From Novimethylophilus kurashikiensis (GTDB lineage Bacteria > Pseudomonadota > Gammaproteobacteria > Burkholderiales > Methylophilaceae): a stretch of 64,000 bases of DNA. The notes under the pieces are model-generated. The model had not been told where the DNA came from, searched no databases, and saw only the letters and a list, made by a program, of their open reading frames with translations. A program made the position numbers and the translations under genes. Every line of letters begins with the position of its first letter. The stretch's first letter is position 1. Below, piece by piece: positions 24,509 through 32,882 of this stretch. The stretch is taken from assembly GCF_003112435.1 (NCBI RefSeq), contig NZ_BDOQ01000008.1, positions 43,758-107,757 of the forward strand. Reading direction: 5' to 3'.

Positions 24509-25087
24509 TTAGACAACCAGGGCAATACCTGCCTTGACCAGTTGTCCTGCTATTTTTAGTTGTCCTGCAGTCGGCGCATGAATCACGGTGGTTTGCACGA
24601 TAGACGGGCTTTGCAGTACTTCCATGTGCGCATCACACTGCTTGATTAGCCAGCTGGTGCGCCCGAAGCGTTGCGGGCTGTGGCTCACACGCAAACCCGC
24701 ATCCTGCAATCGTGCGACCCAACCAGGTTCGCGGTCATTGGGATACATGCGTATCCGCAAGACCTCGCATGGCTGAATATCCGCCGGATTGACCTGCCCG
24801 CCATAAGCCTTGGATAACACCAGATAGGTTTGGCGCTTGCTCCCTGACTTGTTCATGTGATGCGCCTTGCCGCCACCGCTACGAATGCGCTCCAGCACAC
24901 CCTTTTTCAGGAGATGTGCCAAATCCACATCGTTCGATTGCAACTGCCATTTACAGTTAACCGGCATGTGCCACGTAGGGTGCGCCTTGAATAAGGCGAT
25001 AAACCCTTCGCGGCGGGCAATACCCGGTCGCATATAAGCCAGGTCTCGGTAGGAGACCGCTTGGCCGGATGAAAGCACAACGTTCAT
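24509..25087 (-). CDS. Hypothetical protein, 192 aa
   Basis: It starts MNVVLSSGQAVSYRDLAYMR with GGGAGGTATCAA upstream. The middle VDLAHLLKKGVLERIRSGGG resembles a winged-helix region with a basic wing. The C-terminal third is hydrophobic (GQLKIAGQLVKAGIALVV). It could be a DNA-binding protein; this is weak inference. It lies 15 bases after the isochorismatase-like gene and is probably in its operon. Confidence 0.6.
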   Translation of the reverse strand: MNVVLSSGQAVSYRDLAYMRPGIARREGFIALFKAHPTWHMPVNCKWQLQSNDVDLAHLLKKGVLERIRSGGGKAHHMNKSGSKRQTYLVLSKAYGGQVNPADIQPCEVLRIRMYPNDREPGWVARLQDAGLRVSHSPQRFGRTSWLIKQCDAHMEVLQSPSIVQTTVIHAPTAGQLKIAGQLVKAGIALVV

Positions 25088-25102
25088 TTGATACCTCCCT
25101 AT

Positions 25103-25648
25103 TTAATAAACCAGTTCATCGAGTCGGGTGTAGGGCTTGTTAAGCATCGACAGATACAACTCGATTTCCGCCAGGCATTCCTGCCCGCCACCGCCACAGG
25201 TATCGAAGTTGTTGAAGCTGGAGAGCAAGCGACTATCGAAAGATGGCGTTGCAATGCTGGATGCTAGGCCTGCGACTTCTTCGAAATCCGCCTCCAGCAC
25301 CGCCTCGAGGTCCAGGTCTTCGCTCGAGTGCCGGCGAGTATTGAGCATTTCCTTCCCGACCTTCACAATCGTCGAGGAAGATACCCCGTTATCCATCCAG
25401 CCACGGAAGAACCCATAATCCTTCTCGATGAAGCGGCATTGGCTGAGTTTCCCCGGCCGCGCGCCGTTGTAATGCAGGTAATTGAATACATCCGCCTCCG
25501 TGTCATCGGTAAGGCCTTCTCCCACCCACATCACAATGACTGGCTTCCGCGTATTGTTAATACGCTTCACTACCCCATCGACAACAGTTTCAGACCAGTC
25601 CCGGTATGCGGGTTGGACATCTACCACCAATAACGCACTTGATTTCAT
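25103..25648 (-). CDS. Isochorismatase-like hydrolase fold protein
   Basis: The protein has 181 residues from ATG 25648 (GAGGGAAATTTTC upstream). It opens SALLVVDVQPAYRDW, the typical first strand with catalytic Asp of cysteine hydrolases. It ends with TCGGGGQECLAEIELYLSML, where the cysteine stands at the usual nucleophile position. The catalytic lysine is less clear, so activity is uncertain. It could be a nicotinamidase-like enzyme or a binding relative. It is first in a two-gene unit driven from GCGCTATAC at 25687. Confidence 0.6.
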   Translation of the reverse strand: MKSSALLVVDVQPAYRDWSETVVDGVVKRINNTRKPVIVMWVGEGLTDDTEADVFNYLHYNGARPGKLSQCRFIEKDYGFFRGWMDNGVSSSTIVKVGKEMLNTRRHSSEDLDLEAVLEADFEEVAGLASSIATPSFDSRLLSSFNNFDTCGGGGQECLAEIELYLSMLNKPYTRLDELVY

Positions 25649-25686
25649 GAAAATTTCCCTCATATTAATAAATAGACCTTGATGGG

Positions 25687-25695
25687 GTATAGCGC
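25687..25695 (-). promoter_or_regulatory. GCGCTATAC promoter -10 element
   Basis: Minus-strand GCGCTATACC 39 bases upstream of the isochorismatase-like start, preceded by GATGTTAACA. Confidence 0.55.
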
Positions 25696-25804
25696 AGCTT
25701 TTGTTAACATCAGCGCTTCGAGGAAAGTAATGGGGGGGTGCTGTTGCCTTGCCAGCGCAAGCCAGCTGCATCAATAAGGAAAACTAATAAAGAAGGACAA
25801 AAAT

Positions 25805-26599
25805 ATGATTAATTGGTCTGAGAGAGCCCATCAGGCTAGAAGACAGGTTTACTATCACTGGGCGCTGAAGCCTTTAGAGCGATACCTCGAATCCCATGAA
25901 GTAGCAAAATCCTTCACGGGAACCGGCTTAAGTATCGATGGGAGTCCCCTGGACGGTGGGTTGGTCACCCTGACCCACGACGTGATGGTCGACGCGGAAG
26001 CTATCGGCAGACTTTTCATGCTGCCCGATAACTCGACCGCAACCTACAAAGACACCACGGGTTCGACCCTAACCTATGCGCCACCTGGTGTTTACCTCCA
26101 GAGTCAGCATCCATGGACGCTAGCAGGGCACACGAATTCCGTCGGCATCTATAAAACTAACCCCACATCGGGGATTTATATCGATGCGGTCTATATCGAC
26201 CACATGTTTATGGATAAGGCCAAAACCCCGGACAAGTTCGGCTTTGTAGCGTTTGGGCTTTGCGCCCTAACGGCCTACAGGCTAGGTTGGAGTGAAATTA
26301 CTCTATTGGCCGGCGGGTGCGCGCCACCCATTCCCTCGAAGTGGGCCATTCCTGACATGGTGGGATACTTCGTATGGCCAAAGTTCGGGTTCGATGCGCC
26401 ACTAGAGCCTGGTGAAACTTCAGGTAACCCAAAACTGTCTCATTGCAAGACGGTTAGCGACGTCATGGCTGCCGACAGTGATTGGTGGCAGAACGTCGGG
26501 GGCAATGGCCGAGCGATGAAATTCGATTTGACCCCGTTTAGTAAGTCATGGAAAACATTGATATACTATGCAAAGACCAAGGTTAGGATGGAGTCCTGA
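25805..26599 (+). CDS. Hypothetical protein, possible GNAT-like acetyltransferase fold
   Basis: The 264-residue protein has DKFGFVAFGLCALTAYRLGW followed by SEITLLAGG and, later, MVGYFVWPKFGFDAPL. A helix followed by a strand and a Trp-Pro-x-x-Gly-Phe-Asp segment is seen in some GNAT-like and effector proteins, but the acetyl-CoA loop is not clear. AT-rich leader; ATG 25805. Its stop overlaps the next small gene as TGATG, so the two are coupled. It could be an effector or modification enzyme with a small partner. Confidence 0.55.
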   Translation: MINWSERAHQARRQVYYHWALKPLERYLESHEVAKSFTGTGLSIDGSPLDGGLVTLTHDVMVDAEAIGRLFMLPDNSTATYKDTTGSTLTYAPPGVYLQSQHPWTLAGHTNSVGIYKTNPTSGIYIDAVYIDHMFMDKAKTPDKFGFVAFGLCALTAYRLGWSEITLLAGGCAPPIPSKWAIPDMVGYFVWPKFGFDAPLEPGETSGNPKLSHCKTVSDVMAADSDWWQNVGGNGRAMKFDLTPFSKSWKTLIYYAKTKVRMES

Positions 26600-26790
26600 T
26601 GAAAATCTATATCAGTAAGCAAAAGCGATGGGCCAGCGGCAAAGAAGCCGCTAAGCTGCCTGTTGTCTTTAACCTGGCGCTGACCACCGCCACTCGATTC
26701 CGCGGATTTTCCCAGACCGTCGAGGAAGGCATCCAGATGTCCAAACAGGGCAGCTTTACCGATATCCCAGGGTTGGTGGGCAAGAAGTAA
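26599..26790 (+). CDS. Small basic protein coupled to the upstream gene
   Basis: The 63-residue protein starts MKIYISKQKRWASGKEAAKL and is strongly basic. Its ATG lies within the stop of the upstream gene (TGATG). It may be an accessory or partner protein of that gene. It ends before the terminator at 26812-26832. Confidence 0.5.
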   Translation: MKIYISKQKRWASGKEAAKLPVVFNLALTTATRFRGFSQTVEEGIQMSKQGSFTDIPGLVGKK

Positions 26791-26811
26791 TCGCCTGCCA
26801 GTCCCACAACC

Positions 26812-26832
26812 AAAGCGCCGTTAAGGCGCTTT
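26812..26832 (+). terminator. Terminator
   Basis: AAAGCGCC/GGCGCTTT hairpin followed by a run of T. Confidence 0.9.
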
Positions 26833-26889
26833 TTTTATGCCCAAACCCAGCCATCGTGAACTGTAACTTGACAAATCCTCTCAAATAAT

Positions 26890-26905
26890 TTACCATATAT
26901 GGTAA
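26890..26905. promoter_or_regulatory. Perfect 16-bp palindrome, probable operator of the HTH gene
   Basis: TTACCATATATGGTAA is a perfect palindrome placed 17 bp behind a TTGACA (26868-26873), over the expected -10, and 16 bases before the regulator's ATG. Autorepression is likely. Confidence 0.7.
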
Positions 26906-26921
26906 TAAATGAGGGGTCGGC

Positions 26922-27671
26922 ATGGATACCATTGAGCGTGGGATATTAATTCAGGCAACGCGTAAAGCCCAAAAAAAGACTATGTACCAGCTCGCCAAAG
27001 AGGCGGGCATCGGCATACAAACCCTGGTGCGTCTCGAGGCTGGAAACTTAGGCATCGGTCAGGGGATTGTGGATTCCGTGCTGGGTGTACTGGGACTGTC
27101 CCTTGAGCCTGCGGACAAGCGTAAATTATATCCCGGCTCAGCGCTACATCCGCTTCACGTCGAGTCCAACCAGGTTGAGCAGGTGGTGAAGGACGCCGTC
27201 ATGGCCGCTTGTGCCGAGCTGGATAAGCTATTCCCCGGGGCAAAGCCTGAGGTGGACGGGATTAACAGTAGTTTTGCAGGCGTGTTGGAAGCCAATATCA
27301 AAGCCATGCTCTGTGGTCATCCGGTGGACGTCAGGCGTAATCGCACCCCGCTCCCAAAGCTCGTATGGTCGGATTACGACTTCGGCACGCCATTCAACTT
27401 GCCGGAAGGCGCGCAAGGCTACATGGTCATCATCGATGGCATGGACCTTGTGCTCGAGCCATCCAACTATTACAGCCATGACCCCTTCACAGAGGCTTGG
27501 CGCCCGGCGAGGCGCTGCACGGACCTGTTTAGCTCCTGGATGGCTGCGGCGGAGGGAATACGTTTGTATATCGAACAGGCGGGGCAGGTCCCCGGTGAGC
27601 CACGCATCATCGCCGGGGTCTTTACGCCAAACGATGGTGTTGCGCCATTTGAGCCGACGCAAGCTGAATAA
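26922..27671 (+). CDS. XRE-family transcriptional regulator with unknown C-terminal domain
   Basis: The 249-residue protein has an N-terminal Cro/CI helix-turn-helix at about 8-65 (MYQLAKEAGIGIQTLVRLEA, LGVLGLSLEP), close to the HipB style. The remaining 170 residues are a domain I do not recognise (KLVWSDYDFGTPFNLPEGAQ, TDLFSSWMAAAEGIRLYIEQ). It probably represses its own promoter at the palindrome 26890-26905. The C-terminal domain may sense a ligand or act as the toxin-like half of a fused system; no toxin motif is visible. Confidence 0.7.
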   Translation: MDTIERGILIQATRKAQKKTMYQLAKEAGIGIQTLVRLEAGNLGIGQGIVDSVLGVLGLSLEPADKRKLYPGSALHPLHVESNQVEQVVKDAVMAACAELDKLFPGAKPEVDGINSSFAGVLEANIKAMLCGHPVDVRRNRTPLPKLVWSDYDFGTPFNLPEGAQGYMVIIDGMDLVLEPSNYYSHDPFTEAWRPARRCTDLFSSWMAAAEGIRLYIEQAGQVPGEPRIIAGVFTPNDGVAPFEPTQAE

Positions 27672-27715
27672 ACGGCTGGGGTAGTCCAGCACATCCAATT
27701 AACAAGGGGTCAATC

Positions 27716-27904
27716 ATGTCGCAAGAAAAAGAAAAGGCTTCAGACTATCCGCCATTGCCATGCCCGTATTGCGAAATCGAGCGCAATGCACGGTCGGTTA
27801 ACAAGGACGGCTCGGTGACCTATTCCTGTCCGCCGGACCATGTGACGCATGGTAGCCGGTATACCTGGCGTATCGCCGCGGACGGGACTCTCATCGAGCG
27901 ATAA
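27716..27904 (+). CDS. Small zinc-ribbon-like protein
   Basis: The 62-residue protein contains CPYCEIERNARSV and then YSCPPDHVTHGS. CxxC plus C...H could bind one zinc. AAGGGGTCAATC precedes ATG 27716. It is probably in the same transcript as the XRE gene, 45 bases after it. Confidence 0.55.
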   Translation: MSQEKEKASDYPPLPCPYCEIERNARSVNKDGSVTYSCPPDHVTHGSRYTWRIAADGTLIER

Positions 27905-27930
27905 GAAATAGCCCGGGTGGGCTCTGCTGG

Positions 27931-28434
27931 CTAATGCACGGATTCAGGCCCGCGCCGGCGTAGCGTCGGGGTGACCACCATGCCATTTTCAAAGTCTGGA
28001 TTGCTTACAAAGCCATAAAGGTCTGCCTCGCCCGCCACGATGAGCAGCGTGGTACAACAGCTCGCCAACGCCGCACAGACCTCTTCGGAGTTGGGTCGGC
28101 CGCGAGACATGGGGGCATCCAGGACCCCTGCATGGTCGAGGATAATGACGTCTTGCTTGGGCAAACTCTGTTCAGCCGCTTGATTGAGCAGGGAGTAGGG
28201 CGTCGGGCTAGTCATCCCCGCCACCGATTTCCAGCGGTGCGTCCGCTCTAGCGGCGTCGTGTACATCACGTCCCGGCCTTCTGCCGTGAGCTCCGTCAAA
28301 AGCTCATCAATCAAGCGGCCCATACTAACGCCAGGCTCACTGGAAACCAGGATAACCCGAACACCGGCATGAATGGCCTCGCGGGCCATGCTCTTGACCT
28401 GGTTGAACTCCATCGGTATCGCGGACTCTTGCAT
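27931..28434 (-). CDS. Degenerate P-loop ATPase-like protein
   Basis: The 167-residue protein has a first strand and loop VRVILVSSEPGVSMGRLIDE in the position of Walker A but without the lysine of GxxxxGK[ST]. A Walker B-like strand KQDVIILDHAGVLD and later LLIVAGEADLYGF complete a RecA-like fold pattern. Nucleotide binding is doubtful. The short hairpin AGCCC/GGGCT at 27908-27920 may be its terminator. ATGAGGAAATC precedes ATG 28434. Confidence 0.55.
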   Translation of the reverse strand: MQESAIPMEFNQVKSMAREAIHAGVRVILVSSEPGVSMGRLIDELLTELTAEGRDVMYTTPLERTHRWKSVAGMTSPTPYSLLNQAAEQSLPKQDVIILDHAGVLDAPMSRGRPNSEEVCAALASCCTTLLIVAGEADLYGFVSNPDFENGMVVTPTLRRRGPESVH

Positions 28435-28463
28435 GATTTCCTCATTTTACTGGGTAGAGAGCG

Positions 28464-28503
28464 GTATAGCGCTATCTCGCGAATTCCCGAGTAAACGCTA
28501 TAC
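28464..28503. promoter_or_regulatory. Divergent promoter pair
   Basis: Minus-strand GCGCTATACC (28473-28463) and plus-strand CGCTATACA (28496-28504) face away from each other across 23 bp holding GAATTC. They serve the P-loop-like gene and the gene at 28548. Confidence 0.6.
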
Positions 28504-28547
28504 AAATCATGCGCCGCATTTCGTGGCGCCATGCTATTGGAGCCACC

Positions 28548-28877
28548 ATGCCAGCCTACGCTGAATCCGTGTGTACGTTTAATCCGCACACCCTCGTTGC
28601 CGGGGATGTGGCGGCAGAGCGACTCGAATATCTCTATCCAGAAACAGGGGAGGTCGTCTCCGTCCCCAATGTCTGGTTCAACCAGACGTATACCCTGCGC
28701 GCAGAAGCGCTCAAGGACGAAGCGGTGAGCCTCTTAATCCAGGCCGATGAACTGCTGCGAGATGGGTTTTTGGCCAAGGCGGAAAGCCTGCGTGAAACGG
28801 CCGGGTACCGCGAGGCCGCCGCGCGATGGATGTTGATGATGGGCAATCCACAATACCCCGTCGCTTGTGTACGATAA
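28548..28877 (+). CDS. Hypothetical protein, 109 aa
   Basis: It starts MPAYAESVCTFNPHTLVAGD with GGAG six bases upstream. An N-terminal strand-rich part is followed by a helical hairpin (LIQADELLRDGFLAKAESLR). The family is unknown. Single-gene unit with terminator at 28890-28910. Confidence 0.55.
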   Translation: MPAYAESVCTFNPHTLVAGDVAAERLEYLYPETGEVVSVPNVWFNQTYTLRAEALKDEAVSLLIQADELLRDGFLAKAESLRETAGYREAAARWMLMMGNPQYPVACVR

Positions 28878-28889
28878 GCGGACGTAACA

Positions 28890-28910
28890 AAGCCCGGTTA
28901 ATCCGGGCTT
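28890..28910. terminator. Bidirectional terminator
   Basis: AAGCCCG/CGGGCTT hairpin with T tract on the plus side, between convergent genes. Confidence 0.85.
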
Positions 28911-28917
28911 TTACTTT

Positions 28918-29337
28918 TTAGGCGGCAGGTTGTACAAAAAAGCGTGGAAGTATCTCGAAACGCAATTGTGCGCCGCGAAATCCTGACAGGTCGACCGCGC
29001 GTATTCCAACCCGCATCATGTGCAGGCCTGTGACCGAGTTAAGCTCGAACTCGCGCGTATACCGAGGCTCATTTTCATTAAGGACATCAGACAACCCATT
29101 AAGGATATCGGATGCGGCATGCGCCTCAATGTAATTGGGTGAGCCTTCCCCTAATGCGGTCTTGAACAAATGGCTGACATTTAGTGTTTCTCCGAAAGGG
29201 GTCTCCCAGCCATTCTCCTTCCAAAACTCACTCCATGCTTTATTGACAAGAACTATTTCCCCGGCAAGTGACACGACGGCAATGAGAGCCCGCTGCACAT
29301 CAAGGTTCCCCTTGAGAATCTTTAGAAATTCCCGCAT
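28918..29337 (-). CDS. Stand-alone PAS-domain protein
   Basis: The 139-residue protein is essentially one PAS fold. RALIAVVSLAGEIVLVNKAW is the typical first beta hairpin with N, then SEFWKENG and the helical connector, then YTREFELNSVTGLHMMRVGI and RGAQLRFEIL strands. PAS domains sense ligands or redox state, or act as dimerisation modules. No output domain is attached. Promoter TTGACA-N17-TACTGT at 29376-29404 with an inverted repeat at the expected start site. Confidence 0.75.
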   Translation of the reverse strand: MREFLKILKGNLDVQRALIAVVSLAGEIVLVNKAWSEFWKENGWETPFGETLNVSHLFKTALGEGSPNYIEAHAASDILNGLSDVLNENEPRYTREFELNSVTGLHMMRVGIRAVDLSGFRGAQLRFEILPRFFVQPAA

Positions 29338-29355
29338 ATGCTGTTAACAGCTTAT

Positions 29356-29404
29356 AGTTGTGAACGAATAGTTTCACAGTAGCAGTTAGGGGTATTCTTG
29401 TCAA
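29356..29404 (-). promoter_or_regulatory. PAS gene promoter with inverted repeat
   Basis: Minus-strand TTGACA (29404-29399), 17 bp, TACTGT (29381-29376). The pair GTGAA/TTCAC (29361-29375 region) lies over the transcription start, a possible operator. Confidence 0.55.
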
Positions 29405-29654
29405 TTTATTTACAAGTAATTGCAAATGTTTCCCATTTAGAATTGTCAAGTATCAAATTGTATTTATTACAAAATTTAAAATTAACTCAATCTGAAGCTC
29501 ATCCATAAAGTGGAAAATGTTGCAAAACCTTTACACCTCGATTACCAATTCTTTACATAAGGTTAATTGCTACTTAGAGGAATGATTATTAGAGCTAAGA
29601 AGTATTTAAATAAATTCTTTTTTAATTGAGTGCTCAATTTTCACAAATAAAAAA
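29405..29654. other. AT-rich gene-free stretch
   Basis: About 250 bp of markedly AT-rich DNA between the PAS promoter and the terminator of the 1059-residue gene. I see no open frame of useful size and no clear repeat. Homopolymer A/T tracts could make it a bent or H-NS-like-bound spacer. Confidence 0.4.
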
Positions 29655-29685
29655 CCATCCCGGAAGAATGTCGCAACCGGGATGG
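29655..29685 (-). terminator. Terminator of the 1059-aa gene
   Basis: CCATCCCGG/CCGGGATGG stem followed by TTTTTTATTTG on the minus strand. Confidence 0.85.
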
Positions 29686-29702
29686 CGTGGGTTGGTGGTT
29701 GG

Positions 29703-32700
29703 TTAGCGTTCGAGGGACCGGTCGTTTTGCGCCTGCTTGGACTGGCCCTGGTCATGCCCTGCGGCGGTTTCCTTGGCCGCTGTGTTCTCTGGGTTGTTTC
29801 GCGCATGCAGGTCGTTCTCCGCGCGAATCATGGACACCTGCATTGAGGAATCCTTGGCATACGCCTGGTAGAGCTTATCTGCAGCTTCCAGAGAGTTGTT
29901 GGTATGGCGCTGGACTGCGTCACTCAGGGAGCTGAAGTCGCCCATCGCACCTTCCTTCACCTGACGCGCCAGGAAGTCGAGCGCTACAGCCGTGCGCGCG
30001 CGGTCTTCCGGAGACAACGACTTGATGTTGTCCGGGGTGATGTCCTTCGCCATCTTAAGCGTGTACTTCGCATACGCTTCACCCATATCAGGCGCCTTGT
30101 AGACGGCGTGCACCAGGTCCTTCGCGATGTTGCTCATATCTCGGTCCTGGGTATGGCCGGTACTTGCCTGCGTGTTGTGGCTCGAACCCGTCATGCGCGC
30201 ATCCATAGCGCTCTCCAAACGCTCAGCCTTAGCCAGCGCCTTGGCCGACTCGCTGTCGAGGGGCAGCTTTCCGAGGCGGTCCATCTCATCCGCCTTGTAC
30301 AGCACCTGGTCCTTCAACGAATCGCTCACCGGGAGCTTCCCTTGTTCCACCATACGAGCAGCCCATTTAGCTTGTGCCGCGACCTCTGCCTGCGTTGCCG
30401 GTGACATGCCGCTCAGCACATCGGTATCAATATTGCCCAGCACGCGCGCCAGCTTATCCGCGCCTCGAGGGTCCCATTGGTGGTCTCGCGTGGTGAGGTT
30501 TCCCGCCGGATTCGACATGAACTGCGCCAACTGCGTCACCGCCTTCTCAGTCGAAGCCTGTTGCGGATGCGGCGTCGGCTCAAACGTGGCCTCACGAACC
30601 TGCTCTGCTTGCTTGGGCGCAGCTGCTGGCGCTTCAACAGCTGGTGCGCCAGCTTGTTCTTGCACGGTGGCAGCCTTAGGCGCTTCCGTCGCTGGTGCTT
30701 GCGTAGCCGTTGCGGACGCCTCATGAGATTTGTCCAACCAGGAGCCAAGCTTAGCCCGCTCTTCGTCAATGGTGCGCACCTGGTCTCCAGTCAACCGAAG
30801 CGCTAGGGGGTCGTCCATGTAGCGATACATGTCCTGGTTATGCCAGGCGCCCTCACGTTGCACCAGCGGGAGCAGCTCCTTCGCCTGATTAGCGGCTTCT
30901 TGGCCATAGCGGCCGGATTCGGTCGCAGTCAGAATCGCTTCCAAGCGGGCCAACGTCTTAGCTGGCTCGTCCGTCTGGTAGTCGACCTTCCCATCCTTCA
31001 TGTTGCGCGTGTCGACCTGGTAGAAGTCCTCGCTCATGCGAGCTGGCTGCAGGTCTTTCATGAGTGCATTGACTTGCTCTGCGCTCACCCCATCCGGACC
31101 CGCCTTAGCCATCTGCTCGATGCGCTCATGCAGCGGGGCGGATGCGTCCAGCTTCACGGGCTCCTTGGCGGCCGCCTGGTCATTTACCTGAGCGGCCTGC
31201 TGGGGTTCCTGCGGAGCTTGCTTGCTGGCTTCCGACTGGGGTGCAGCCGTTTCCGCAGTGGCTTGCGGTTGAGTGGCGCTCTTCATCTCTTGCGCCTGCT
31301 TTTCAGTGATAATGCCATCCGCCACCATGCGGCCAGCCGTAGCAGCGGCAAAGGCGGCGAAGTTCGGGTCGTTCGCATGCTCCGCGGCAATCAGCTTTTC
31401 CAGCTTCATCTTGGAAGAATCGCCGGCAGTGGAGGTGAGGTCAGTCGCAGCCTTAATCGCGCCTTCGCCATACTCCTTGGATTGCGCCTTCTTCACCAGC
31501 GCCTCAAGCTGCACCAACGCCGTTTGCCGCGCTTCAGTCGGAAGCGTGCCCAGCTCCGGGGTTGCCGGGTCCTTCATTCCACGGAAAGCGTAGAGCATGG
31601 ACTCAGCCCCAGACTGTTTGCGTTCATTACGCTCTGCCAAGGAGGCAGGCTCCTTAAACGCCTTATCGAGCTTCTCTGCAAACTCGCTAGCAAACTTATT
31701 TACCTGCGGTGACGCTTCCTGATTAGCAGACTTACCTGCTTCTTTGCCAGCTTCCTTATCGCCACCATTTTCCTTCTCGGCGAATTCCTGAGCACGTTGC
31801 GCGTCACGCATCTCCTTGACCTTATCAAGGAACTCCTGACGGTCTTGCACCGGGGCCTTGGCCAATCCAATCGCGACATCGAGTGCGACGCTGCTCGAGA
31901 GCTTGAGCGGACCATTCTCAGGCACCACAAGCTTTCCGTCTTCGAGCTTCACGGGCTGGCTGGCATTCTTGTTCAGGTAATCCAGGCTATCCATCTTGCT
32001 GAAGTGCTGACCAAGCTCCGCCAGAGACTTATCCACAGTCTCCTTATCACCTCCAACCAGGACAGTGATGGTGTGCTTTTGGCCCATCGCATTCAGGATG
32101 CCGGAACTCAACCGACCGAACAGCGCACCAGGCTCACGATTAACCTCCATTTCAACCGCACGCACAGTGGAGTACTCGCGCCCAGTTTCGTGACCGAGTT
32201 GCATGGCCGCTTCGTTGTACATCTTAGCCAGCTGGCTGTGCGTTGCATTAATCTGCGGTACACCGCCCACGTAGGTGAGGAGGCCGCGATTACGCAGGGT
32301 ATCCATCATGCGCTCTTCAACCTTCGGGTCGCCCAGCATGACCAGCCGGTCCTGACGTGTACCATCGCCAGCAATCGTGGAGAGCTTCTTTTCCACGCCG
32401 GTGGCTTCACGCGGCAAATCACCTAGCTTCGCCGCAACGCTAGCCTCAACCTCCTTACCGGCTGCAGCTTCACCCGTATGGATAGCCGCATCAGGAGCTG
32501 GCTCATTTGTCGCCTCAACAGCTGGCGCTGAAGCTGGCTCAGAGGCTTCCTTGAGCTGCGCAAGGGCCGCTTCTGCAGCTTCGCTCAGGTGGGCTGGCGG
32601 CTCATACGGCAATCCCTGCTGCTCAGCAGCAAGCCGACGAAGATTCTCAACCTTCGCCACTTCCTCTTCATTCCTGAGCGTTGTCAGCGACCCAGCCTGC

Positions 32701-32882
32701 TCCAGATAGAGCAAGTTGGCAACAGGGTTGCCATAGAGCATGTTGTCGAGCGCAGCGACGCGTTCGCTCTCGATGTACTGCTCCTGCGTCTCGCGCCAGT
32801 TAGTAAAGTCACGCTCCTCACGTTCGTGGTTGCGGATAACCTGGGGAAACTCCCCCTGGTCAATCATAGTAGGGTCTGCCAT
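29703..32882 (-). CDS. Large Ala/Gln/Glu-rich helical protein, 1059 aa
   Basis: ATG 32882 follows AAGGAGAATTT. The protein opens with a charged helical region (IRNHEREERDFTNWRETQEQ). Several Ala/Pro/Glu linkers (about 110-150, 385-410, 550-590, 720-780) separate helical blocks. Blocks such as TITVLVGGDKETVDKSLAEL and a repeated pattern 'R...M..G..D..' suggest related helical subdomains. No catalytic motif or signal is visible. It could be a scaffold or DNA-processing accessory on the plasmid. Compare conjugative relaxase C-terminal regions; that link is only a guess. Confidence 0.65.
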   Translation of the reverse strand: MADPTMIDQGEFPQVIRNHEREERDFTNWRETQEQYIESERVAALDNMLYGNPVANLLYLEQAGSLTTLRNEEEVAKVENLRRLAAEQQGLPYEPPAHLSEAAEAALAQLKEASEPASAPAVEATNEPAPDAAIHTGEAAAGKEVEASVAAKLGDLPREATGVEKKLSTIAGDGTRQDRLVMLGDPKVEERMMDTLRNRGLLTYVGGVPQINATHSQLAKMYNEAAMQLGHETGREYSTVRAVEMEVNREPGALFGRLSSGILNAMGQKHTITVLVGGDKETVDKSLAELGQHFSKMDSLDYLNKNASQPVKLEDGKLVVPENGPLKLSSSVALDVAIGLAKAPVQDRQEFLDKVKEMRDAQRAQEFAEKENGGDKEAGKEAGKSANQEASPQVNKFASEFAEKLDKAFKEPASLAERNERKQSGAESMLYAFRGMKDPATPELGTLPTEARQTALVQLEALVKKAQSKEYGEGAIKAATDLTSTAGDSSKMKLEKLIAAEHANDPNFAAFAAATAGRMVADGIITEKQAQEMKSATQPQATAETAAPQSEASKQAPQEPQQAAQVNDQAAAKEPVKLDASAPLHERIEQMAKAGPDGVSAEQVNALMKDLQPARMSEDFYQVDTRNMKDGKVDYQTDEPAKTLARLEAILTATESGRYGQEAANQAKELLPLVQREGAWHNQDMYRYMDDPLALRLTGDQVRTIDEERAKLGSWLDKSHEASATATQAPATEAPKAATVQEQAGAPAVEAPAAAPKQAEQVREATFEPTPHPQQASTEKAVTQLAQFMSNPAGNLTTRDHQWDPRGADKLARVLGNIDTDVLSGMSPATQAEVAAQAKWAARMVEQGKLPVSDSLKDQVLYKADEMDRLGKLPLDSESAKALAKAERLESAMDARMTGSSHNTQASTGHTQDRDMSNIAKDLVHAVYKAPDMGEAYAKYTLKMAKDITPDNIKSLSPEDRARTAVALDFLARQVKEGAMGDFSSLSDAVQRHTNNSLEAADKLYQAYAKDSSMQVSMIRAENDLHARNNPENTAAKETAAGHDQGQSKQAQNDRSLER

